A stretch of 9,815 nt of DNA, taken from assembly GCA_022425465.1 (NCBI GenBank), contig JAKMFK010000265.1:1-9815 (forward strand). The letters run 5' to 3'. Within the stretch, counting starts at the first letter, position 1, and each line of letters starts with the position of its first letter. Under the pieces are notes generated by a model, which saw only the letters and a list, made by a program, of their open reading frames with translations, ran no database searches and was not told the DNA's origin. Positions 1-6,465 of this stretch are shown here, one piece after another. The DNA comes from Bacteroidia bacterium. Its GTDB lineage: Bacteria > Bacteroidota > Bacteroidia > NS11-12g > UBA9320. Position numbers and translations under genes: made by a program.

Positions 1-1
1 G

Positions 2-523
2 GATTCAGCTAATGATGTTTTACAAAATCTGACTGGCTTAAGCAACATTTTTATGGAGCAGTTTTTCACGTTCGGAAGTGTGGACCGTCACCCTGCAGGA
101 CGCGTAGCTACTGTTGGATATTACTCATTAGTTGGTAGTAACAATTATAGACCTATTGCATCTTCATGGGCTAAATCTATCAAATGGTTCGATATAGATA
201 ATTTGCCAGCTTTAGCATTTGATCATAAACGGATTCTAAATAAGGGAATTAATACTTTAAAAAGGAGAGTAAGATACAGACCAGTAGGTTTTGAACTTTT
301 GTCCAAGAAATTTACCTTATCTGAATTGCAAGATTTGTATGAGGCACTTTTGGATTCAAAATTTGATAAACCTAACTTTAGAAAAAAAATATTGAGCATG
401 GATCTCCTTATACAGTTAGATGAATTGCAGGAGAATGTATCGCATCGTCCAGCAAAACTTTTCAAATTCGATGAAAGTAGATACAGACTACTCCGTGAGG
501 ATGGTTTTGTATTTGATATATAA
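2..523 (+). CDS. Nudix-type winged-helix transcriptional regulator (NrtR/AraR-like), 5' partial
   Basis: Probable sugar-responsive transcription factor with a Nudix-fold ligand domain and a C-terminal winged helix. The frame is open from base 2, so the gene starts before the window and 173 residues are visible. An internal ATG at 53 is not the start, because the residues before it (DVLQNLTGLSNIF) fit the Nudix fold. The Nudix part continues through EQFFTFGSVDRHPAGR and VGYYSLV to WFDIDNLPALAFDH. The winged helix covers about visible residues 93-157: FELL, then FTLSELQDLYEALL, a probable recognition helix around DKPNFRKKIL, and a wing with HRPAKLFKF. In the family, NrtR senses NAD metabolites and Bacteroides AraR senses arabinose. 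The position ahead of a symporter and a glucosidase suggests a sugar ligand here, which is inference. The Nudix box lies outside the window, so hydrolase activity cannot be judged. Confidence 0.88.
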   Translation, partial: DSANDVLQNLTGLSNIFMEQFFTFGSVDRHPAGRVATVGYYSLVGSNNYRPIASSWAKSIKWFDIDNLPALAFDHKRILNKGINTLKRRVRYRPVGFELLSKKFTLSELQDLYEALLDSKFDKPNFRKKILSMDLLIQLDELQENVSHRPAKLFKFDESRYRLLREDGFVFDI

Positions 524-541
524 CTAAATCAAAAACTAAAT
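522..541 (+). repeat. Short direct repeat AACTAAAT x2 between regulator and symporter genes
   Basis: AACTAAAT occurs at 522-529 and again at 534-541 with four bases between, giving a 12-base period. The first copy overlaps the regulator stop codon and the second ends three bases before the symporter ATG. No Shine-Dalgarno sequence lies here, so this A-rich stretch is also the translation initiation region of the symporter. A function is not shown, and chance is plausible in AT-rich DNA. Confidence 0.3.
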
Positions 542-544
542 ACA

Positions 545-2131
545 ATGCAAATAATATCATTTATTACATTCACACTGTTCGTTGCCATTGTTTCATATTA
601 CAAGAGTAGGAGAACTGATGAGAATACATCTGATGGATATTTCTTGGGTGGAAGAAGTCTTACAGGTGTTGTCATTGCCGGATCTTTACTACTCACCAAT
701 TTGTCAACAGAACAAATTGTAGGTTTAAATGGAGCCGCTTTTAAAGAAGGTGTTTTAGTTATGGCATGGGAGACCCTGGCTGCTATCGCTATGGTAGTTA
801 CTGCATTTTTTTTATTGCCACGTTATTTGAAAGGGGGGATTACAACTGTTCCTCAATTTCTTGAACGTCGTTATGATAAAATGACTAGGACAATAGCTTC
901 TGGACTTTTCTTGACTGGATATGCTGTTATTCTACTTCCAATTGTTTTATACTCTGGGGCATTAGCTATAAACTCCATGTTTGACGTGCCAAGTCTTTTG
1001 GGAATAAGCAAAAATAGTGCGTTATGGTTAACAGTGTGGTCTATTGGTATTATTGGTTCTATCTATGCAATTTTTGGTGGATTAAAAGCAGTAGCTGTAT
1101 CGGATACCATAAATGCTGTGGGTTTGCTTATTGGTGGATTAATGATTCCAATATTTGGTTTACTTGCAATTGGTGACGGAAGTATTGTTGATGGTGCTTC
1201 TGTTTTGTTAGAAAGTCATCCTGAAAAGTTTAATTCAATTGGTACTTCTGAATCTTCGATTCCGTTTGCGACTATTTTCACTGGAATGATGTTAGTTCAA
1301 CTTTTTTATTGGGGTACAAACCAAGCGATTATTCAGCGGGCATTGGGTGCCAAAAATTTGAAAGAGGGACAAAAAGGACTTCTTTTTGCTGCAGTATTAA
1401 AAATATTAGGACCGCTAATTGTTGTTTTGCCAGGTATTATTGCTTTTCACATGTTCGGTGATTCATTAACTAATCCAGATGAAGCATATCCATTGTTGGT
1501 TAAAAATGTTCTTCCAGTTGTATTAGTCGGTTTTTTCGCTGCTGTTTTGTTTGGTGCTATTTTAAGTTCCTTTAACTCTGCTTTAAATAGTTCTGTAACA
1601 TTATTTGGCTTGGGTATCTATAAAGAATATGTCAATCAGGATGCAGATGAACAAACTATTGTAAAAGCGGGAAAGAAATTTGGAACAGTCTTGGCTGTGG
1701 TTTCTATGTGTATTGCACCCCTATTAATTTATGCTTCAGATGGTTTATTTGCATATCTTCAAGAAGTTAATGGGATTTATAGTATTCCGATTCTTACCAT
1801 CATTGTAGTGGGGTATATGACTAAAAATGTTCCAGCAGTTGCTGCAAAAATTGGTATTATTTCAGGATCAGTCTTATACATTATCAGTCAGTTTATCGTA
1901 AAGCCATACGTTGTTGGTGCAGATAGTTACCCGCATTTTTTGCATGTGATGGCTATTTTATTCGTATTAAATGTAATTATCATGCTTGTTATTGGCAAAC
2001 TATACCCACGTGAGGAAGAGTACAACCAAAAATATACTGAGCAAGTTGATATTCAACCATGGAAATATGCGTTTGTAACGGGTATTGCCATCTGTGTTAT
2101 TGTAATCTCTAGTTTTATATACTTTTCATAA
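545..2131 (+). CDS. SSS-family sodium/sugar symporter (vSGLT-like)
   Basis: Inner-membrane sodium:solute symporter of 528 residues, full length for the family, with hydrophobic segments from residues 1-19 to 510-527. Comparing from memory with Vibrio vSGLT, the family landmarks align. The sodium site A361/S364/S365 corresponds to A338, S341 and S342 in AILSSFNSALNSS, followed by IYKEY. The galactose contacts Q69, E88, K294 and Q428 correspond to Q57, E76, K286 and Q406, and the gate Tyr263 to Y255 in FYWGTNQ. The contact N260 is replaced by Q252. A hexose substrate is therefore likely. The gene starts 21 bases after the regulator stop and ends 17 bases before the GH3 glucosidase gene, so uptake of released glucose is the simplest inference. 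Another monosaccharide remains possible. Confidence 0.93.
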   Translation: MQIISFITFTLFVAIVSYYKSRRTDENTSDGYFLGGRSLTGVVIAGSLLLTNLSTEQIVGLNGAAFKEGVLVMAWETLAAIAMVVTAFFLLPRYLKGGITTVPQFLERRYDKMTRTIASGLFLTGYAVILLPIVLYSGALAINSMFDVPSLLGISKNSALWLTVWSIGIIGSIYAIFGGLKAVAVSDTINAVGLLIGGLMIPIFGLLAIGDGSIVDGASVLLESHPEKFNSIGTSESSIPFATIFTGMMLVQLFYWGTNQAIIQRALGAKNLKEGQKGLLFAAVLKILGPLIVVLPGIIAFHMFGDSLTNPDEAYPLLVKNVLPVVLVGFFAAVLFGAILSSFNSALNSSVTLFGLGIYKEYVNQDADEQTIVKAGKKFGTVLAVVSMCIAPLLIYASDGLFAYLQEVNGIYSIPILTIIVVGYMTKNVPAVAAKIGIISGSVLYIISQFIVKPYVVGADSYPHFLHVMAILFVLNVIIMLVIGKLYPREEEYNQKYTEQVDIQPWKYAFVTGIAICVIVISSFIYFS

Positions 2132-2148
2132 TCAAAATACATACTTTA

Positions 2149-4392
2149 ATGAAATCATTTTCAAATTATTTTTACATTTTTATTGTAGCCACAATTTTAG
2201 TAGCATGTAATCAATCTAAAAATCAGCAAGAAACTTCTGTAGATATTGATGAGATATTAAGTAAAATGTCCGTCAATGAAAAAGTTGGCCAGATGACACA
2301 ATTGAATCTAGATGTAATCTCAGTAGGTGAGGTGTTTGATTTAAAAGAACCGCATGAATTGGATTCTGCTAAGCTTCGAAAAGCGATTGTCGAGTATGGA
2401 ATTGGGAGTATATTAAATGTTGGGGGTCATGCTTACACGTTAGAACATTGGAATGAAATCATCAGTACTGTGCAAAATATTGCAACAACGGAGACCAATC
2501 ATGGAGTACCTATAATTTATGGTATAGATGCTATTCATGGAGCAAATTACTTATTGGGAGGAACATTATTCCCCCAGCCATTAGCTCAAGCAGCAACATT
2601 TAACCCAGCTATGGCAAGGAAAGCCGCTGCTATTACAGCATATGAAACTCGTGCATCAGGAATTCCATGGAATTTTTCACCTGTTTTAGATGTGGCTCGT
2701 CAACCCCTTTGGAGTAGAGTTTTTGAAACCTACGGTGAAGACGTTTATCTCTGTAAGAGAATGGGTGTTGCTACTATCGAAGGATATCAAGGTGATGATG
2801 CCTCAGACCCATATCGAGTAGCTAGTTGTATGAAGCATTTCTTGGGTTACAGCTGGTCATTTACGGGTAAGGATAGAACAACAGCATATATTCCTGAAAC
2901 TCAATTAAGGGAATATTTCTTGCCCACTTTTGAGGCTGCAGTTGATGCAGGTTCATTGAGTGTAATGATCAACTCAGGTGATGTGAACGGAATACCCGTG
3001 CATGCTGATAAACGTATTTTGACTGACTTGTTGCGAACAGAACTCGAGTTTGATGGAGTTGCAGTAACGGACTGGGAGGACATCATTAAACTTCATCAAT
3101 TTCACAAGATTGCTCCAACTTTAAAAGATGCAGTTAAAATGGCGATTAATGCAGGAATTGATATGAGTATGGTTCCTAATGATTACGAATTTTCTGACTT
3201 ATTATTGGAACTAGTTAATGAAGGTGAAGTTCCTATGTCAAGGATTGATGAGTCAGTTCGAAGAATTTTAGTGATGAAACAACGTTTAGGTTTATTTGAA
3301 GACCCTTTTACTCCAGATAATTATGAATACCCGCTAGTGGCTTCAGATAGTTTTATAAACCACAGTTATCAAATTGCAGGTGAAGCGATTACATTATTAA
3401 AAAATGTTAATGGAACTCTGCCGATTTCTCAAGACAAGAAAGTTTTTGTAACTGGGCCAATGGCTAATTCTCTGACCATGATCAATGGTTCATGGGGTAG
3501 AACATGGCAAGGTACAGATGATCAGTGGGACGATACAAGTAAGCATACTATATTAGATGCAATACAAGCAAATTTTGCTGAAGTATCTTTTGAACAAGGT
3601 TGTGAGATTAACAAACTAACTCAAGATAAGAAAGCTTACAATAAAGCAAGAAACTCAGATGTCATTATTGCCTGTATGGGTGAGTATCCTTCTACTGAAA
3701 AGCCAGGAGATATTCATTCTCTAAATCTTGAGGAGGCCCAGATAGAATATGTTAAAGGATTAGCAAAATTAGGAAAGCCAATTGTATTAGTTTTAGTTGA
3801 AAATAGAGCTCGAGTTATTCGTGAAATTGAGCCTCTGTGTGAATCTATAGTTTTAGCTTATCAGCCTTCAGATAATGGTTCGGATGCTTTAGCTGATGTA
3901 ATATCTGGGGAAATTAATCCAAGTGGTAAATTACCAGTTACATATCCTAAATATACAAATTCTTTGATATTGTATGACCATAAGTATACCGATCAACTAA
4001 ATGTAGATTTTGGATTAGGGGCTTTTGAGCCACAGTTTGAGTTTGGTCATGGTTTGAGTTACACTAATTTTGAGTATTCAGATCTAAAGGTAAACAAAAC
4101 AGATGATAATGAATCAATTCGTATTTCTGTAAACGTTACAAATAAAGGTAATCGTGATGGTAAGGAGTCTGTCCTAGTTTTTGTATCAGATCTATATGCA
4201 AGCATAACTCCGTCCGTAAAGAGACTTAGAGCATTTGACAAACAGATGATAAATGCAGGCGAGACTCTAGTATTTGAGTTCGTTATTGATACAGATGAGC
4301 TTGCTTTTGTTAGTAGTGATAATCAGTGGGTTACCGAACCAGGTGACTATACGATAAGTATCGGAGAATTAACTGAAAATATTACCCTGTAG
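2149..4392 (+). CDS. GH3 beta-glucosidase lipoprotein (BoGH3B-like)
   Basis: Exo-acting beta-glucosidase expected to release glucose from beta-glucan oligosaccharides. It has 747 residues. A type II signal peptide ends in LVAC with lipidated Cys20. The N-terminal barrel domain spans about 30-395, with D127 (GIDAIHG), R184 and K229-H230 as sugar-binding residues and Asp308 (TDWED) as nucleophile. The second alpha/beta domain spans about 405-640 and carries the likely acid/base Glu517 in STEKPGD. A fibronectin III-like domain follows at about 660-745. The layout and the segments GKDRT, INSGDVNGIPVHA and TDWEDII resemble the glucosidases of Bacteroides xyloglucan loci (BoGH3B type), so beta-1,3, beta-1,4 and beta-1,6 linkages are all possible; the neighbouring GH16 favours laminarin products. 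Residues after the lipid Cys (NQSKNQ) lack acidic surface-export residues, which hints at a periplasmic location. The stop codon lies 10 bases from the convergent GH16 gene. Confidence 0.95.
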   Translation: MKSFSNYFYIFIVATILVACNQSKNQQETSVDIDEILSKMSVNEKVGQMTQLNLDVISVGEVFDLKEPHELDSAKLRKAIVEYGIGSILNVGGHAYTLEHWNEIISTVQNIATTETNHGVPIIYGIDAIHGANYLLGGTLFPQPLAQAATFNPAMARKAAAITAYETRASGIPWNFSPVLDVARQPLWSRVFETYGEDVYLCKRMGVATIEGYQGDDASDPYRVASCMKHFLGYSWSFTGKDRTTAYIPETQLREYFLPTFEAAVDAGSLSVMINSGDVNGIPVHADKRILTDLLRTELEFDGVAVTDWEDIIKLHQFHKIAPTLKDAVKMAINAGIDMSMVPNDYEFSDLLLELVNEGEVPMSRIDESVRRILVMKQRLGLFEDPFTPDNYEYPLVASDSFINHSYQIAGEAITLLKNVNGTLPISQDKKVFVTGPMANSLTMINGSWGRTWQGTDDQWDDTSKHTILDAIQANFAEVSFEQGCEINKLTQDKKAYNKARNSDVIIACMGEYPSTEKPGDIHSLNLEEAQIEYVKGLAKLGKPIVLVLVENRARVIREIEPLCESIVLAYQPSDNGSDALADVISGEINPSGKLPVTYPKYTNSLILYDHKYTDQLNVDFGLGAFEPQFEFGHGLSYTNFEYSDLKVNKTDDNESIRISVNVTNKGNRDGKESVLVFVSDLYASITPSVKRLRAFDKQMINAGETLVFEFVIDTDELAFVSSDNQWVTEPGDYTISIGELTENITL

Positions 4393-4400
4393 GGTTTTCT
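4375..4400. terminator. Possible bidirectional terminator at the convergent junction
   Basis: ACCCTGTAGGGT (4384-4395) forms a four-pair stem with a TGTA loop, extendable by GAAA (4375-4378) against TTTC (4396-4399) across a five-base bulge. The plus side runs into a T-rich tract, and the A-rich left flank gives Ts on the minus transcript. The hairpin includes the GH3 stop codon. Both operons must end near here, because their stop codons are only 10 bases apart. The stem is short, so termination is inferred mainly from position. Confidence 0.3.
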
Positions 4401-4402
4401 CT

Positions 4403-5518
4403 TTACTTTTCTTGAAACACACGAATGTAATCTACATGCATTTTCTGTGGGAATTTGGAAGTTGCATCAGGGTATCCTGGCCAATTACCTCCAACTGCAA
4501 CATTGAAAATAGCAAAGAATTTTTCGTGAAATGCGGATAAACCTGAAATATCAACAGTTGAAAATAGAATGTCATCACGATACCAACGGATATATTTATC
4601 GTCCCAAATAATTGAGAATACATGAAATTCTTCGGAGAAATCTCCACTGGAAAGGGTATGTCCATTTCCATATTCTGCATGATTCCCATTGTGCTCCCAA
4701 TGTAAAGTTCCATGCACTACGCGATCAGAATTTCCTGGTTTTGTACCACCGACAAGTTCCATGATATCAATTTCGCCACATGCAGGCCAAGATACAGATG
4801 TTATATTATCACCTAGCAACCATAAAGCTGGCCATAATCCTTGACCTTTTGGAAGAGCTGCACGAATATCTATTCTTCCATATTTAAATGACCGTTTGTT
4901 TTGTGTAGTAATACGTGAGGAGGTGTAATTACTTGTGTTATAAATTTGTTGTCGTGCTGTTATGGTCAGGAAGCCATCTTTAACTGAAGTGTTCTCTTTC
5001 AAATAATACTGAGATTCATTATTACCCCAACCATTATTACCAGTTCCTATTTCAAAATTCCAATCACTTTCATTTAGTTTATCTCCATCAAACTCGTCAC
5101 TCCAAACAAGATTGTAGCCATCGTATGTCTCTGGTGTGGAATATCCATGAAGCGGGATACCATTTTGGTCTGTCTTTGATTCCATATCAATTAGAACGGT
5201 ATCTATTTTTTGAATGTATTCATTGGGTGTAACATGTGCTCTAGTACGAATAGTGTATGTGCCGGGATTACTATAAGTGTGACTTGCTTTACCTTCTATA
5301 TTTTCCACTTTCTCAGTCTCTTCACCATCTTCAAAATATATAGTGAAGTAGTTTTCGTCGTATGCTGTAGCAGTCACATTTACTAACCCTTCTTCTGATG
5401 CAGATTGGGTAATCACAGTTTGTAGATTAGTAGGAAGAACTACTTTTTCAACTGGTTTATCATCGCATGAAGTCAATGTTAAAAATATAATTAAGTAGGC
5501 TAAAATCTGTTTGTTCAT
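4403..5518 (-). CDS. GH16 endo-beta-1,3-glucanase (laminarinase-like) lipoprotein with N-terminal PKD-like domain
   Basis: Endo-acting glucanase, probably cutting beta-1,3-glucan (laminarin) at the cell surface. It has 371 residues. The signal peptide ends in LTSC with lipidated Cys18, followed by DDK, an acidic stretch resembling surface-export signals. A PKD-like domain spans about 25-112 (HTYSNPGTYTI at 80-90). The GH16 domain spans about 131-371. The catalytic motif GEIDIME at 248-254 gives nucleophile Glu249, Asp251 and acid/base Glu254. The extra residue in this motif is the beta-bulge form of laminarinases and agarases rather than of lichenases. LWPALWLLG (228-236), HGTLHW (269-274) and VGGNWPGYP (342-350) also match bacterial laminarinases. 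It is the last gene of the minus-strand arm, 51 bases after the PKD lipoprotein gene. Mixed-linkage glucan is the main alternative substrate. Confidence 0.95.
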   Translation of the reverse strand: MNKQILAYLIIFLTLTSCDDKPVEKVVLPTNLQTVITQSASEEGLVNVTATAYDENYFTIYFEDGEETEKVENIEGKASHTYSNPGTYTIRTRAHVTPNEYIQKIDTVLIDMESKTDQNGIPLHGYSTPETYDGYNLVWSDEFDGDKLNESDWNFEIGTGNNGWGNNESQYYLKENTSVKDGFLTITARQQIYNTSNYTSSRITTQNKRSFKYGRIDIRAALPKGQGLWPALWLLGDNITSVSWPACGEIDIMELVGGTKPGNSDRVVHGTLHWEHNGNHAEYGNGHTLSSGDFSEEFHVFSIIWDDKYIRWYRDDILFSTVDISGLSAFHEKFFAIFNVAVGGNWPGYPDATSKFPQKMHVDYIRVFQEK

Positions 5519-5569
5519 ATGGTTTTGTGACAGGTGTGTATAACGTAAATTTAGTGGTGTTTATTGTGA

Positions 5570-6451
5570 TTATTCAACTGGGACAAGTCTAAAATACCAC
5601 GCAAGTGGGTTGTGATCATCGGCAACTCTTAGCGAAAGTTCATTTTCAGTTAACTTGAGTATTTTAAATGTTCGTGTACCGCAGTAAAAACCAATAAATG
5701 ATTTTCCAGAAACAGTAAGTGTTGTATCCACTTCATTTTCTTTAATGGTCCATTGCTCGCCTAGTTGATCTTCAAAGAATGCAGTAAAATCTCCTTGATT
5801 TTCGTATCCTCCTGAGAAATCAGCTTCTGCACCAGGACTACCGTCATCATTTAGATTGACATATACGTTACCATTTGTAATTTGATCAAATTTAAATCCA
5901 CTTAAAGTAAAAACGTATTGATCGTCATACATTCCTACACCTTTTTTTATCAATGGATCAGCAGAGAAATATTCAGGTACATCACCTTGATTAGAACTAG
6001 GATTTGGTCCTACACCGAAATGTCCTGCTTCAGTTGAATCCATAACCCAAGTTTTTGAACCAGGTCCGTCTATACCACCAGTAAGCAATGTAAATAATGG
6101 GCTACTTAATAATGATAAGTCATCTTCTGTAATCGTTATTTCTTGAGATGAGCTTGCACTACCTCCAGAATTTAGTACAGTTAGTGTAACTGTGTAAGTA
6201 CCTTTATTTGGATATGAGGCAGTTGCATTAGTTCCCTCTCCTTTAGTCCCATTGCCAAAGTCCCATTTTGCATTGAGGTTTGGATTACTTGCAGTGAAGT
6301 TTATGATATTGGCATTATCTGTAGATGGTTCGAATGTGAATGCTGCGTCAGCCTCTCTTGGACCTTCTCCAAGAGTAAATGTTTCTTCCTCACAGTTTGA
6401 TAACCCAAGAACAACAGTTAACGATAATATAAATATTGATATTTTCTTCAT
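5570..6451 (-). CDS. PKD-domain lipoprotein, candidate surface glycan-binding protein (SusE position)
   Basis: Probable non-catalytic glycan-binding protein on the outer membrane surface. It has 293 residues. The signal peptide ends in LSNC with lipidated Cys20, followed by EEE, which resembles a surface-export signal. A PKD domain spans about 35-108, with the core WDFGNG (63-68) and GTYTVTLTV (84-92). Residues about 115-293 form a second domain with KTWVMDSTEAGHFGVGP (133-149), a possible metal-binding NDDGSPGAEAD (201-211) and an aromatic C-terminal segment AWYFRLVP. I recall similar segments in other Bacteroidota PUL lipoproteins but cannot assign a family. No glycosidase motif is visible. 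The gene begins 14 bases after the SusD stop, the usual place for SusE-like or SGBP-B proteins, and this location is the main reason for the functional call. Confidence 0.8.
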   Translation of the reverse strand: MKKISIFILSLTVVLGLSNCEEETFTLGEGPREADAAFTFEPSTDNANIINFTASNPNLNAKWDFGNGTKGEGTNATASYPNKGTYTVTLTVLNSGGSASSSQEITITEDDLSLLSSPLFTLLTGGIDGPGSKTWVMDSTEAGHFGVGPNPSSNQGDVPEYFSADPLIKKGVGMYDDQYVFTLSGFKFDQITNGNVYVNLNDDGSPGAEADFSGGYENQGDFTAFFEDQLGEQWTIKENEVDTTLTVSGKSFIGFYCGTRTFKILKLTENELSLRVADDHNPLAWYFRLVPVE

Positions 6452-6465
6452 GTGTAAATGTCTTT

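Noticed and set aside
53..55. ATG at 53 as the start of the first gene.
   Set aside because: The frame is open upstream to the window edge and the preceding residues fit the Nudix domain, so the gene is cut by the window rather than starting here.
3061..3075. TDW instead of the commoner SDW at the GH3 nucleophile, considered as a sign of altered activity.
   Set aside because: TDWED is usual in the BoGH3B-like group, and the nucleophile Asp and all other key residues are present.
4432..4713. Minus-strand 93-residue open frame inside the GH16 gene.
   Set aside because: It is an alternative frame of the GH16 catalytic region, which itself is intact and shows all catalytic residues.
5546..5578. 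Possible internal promoter for the GH16 gene in the 51-base gap: TAAATTTA (5546-5553) as a -7 element and GTTG (minus strand, 5575-5578) as a -33 element.
   Set aside because: Each element has a mismatch to the Bacteroidota consensus (TAnnTTTG, TTTG), the spacing is slightly long, and such matches are frequent in AT-rich DNA.
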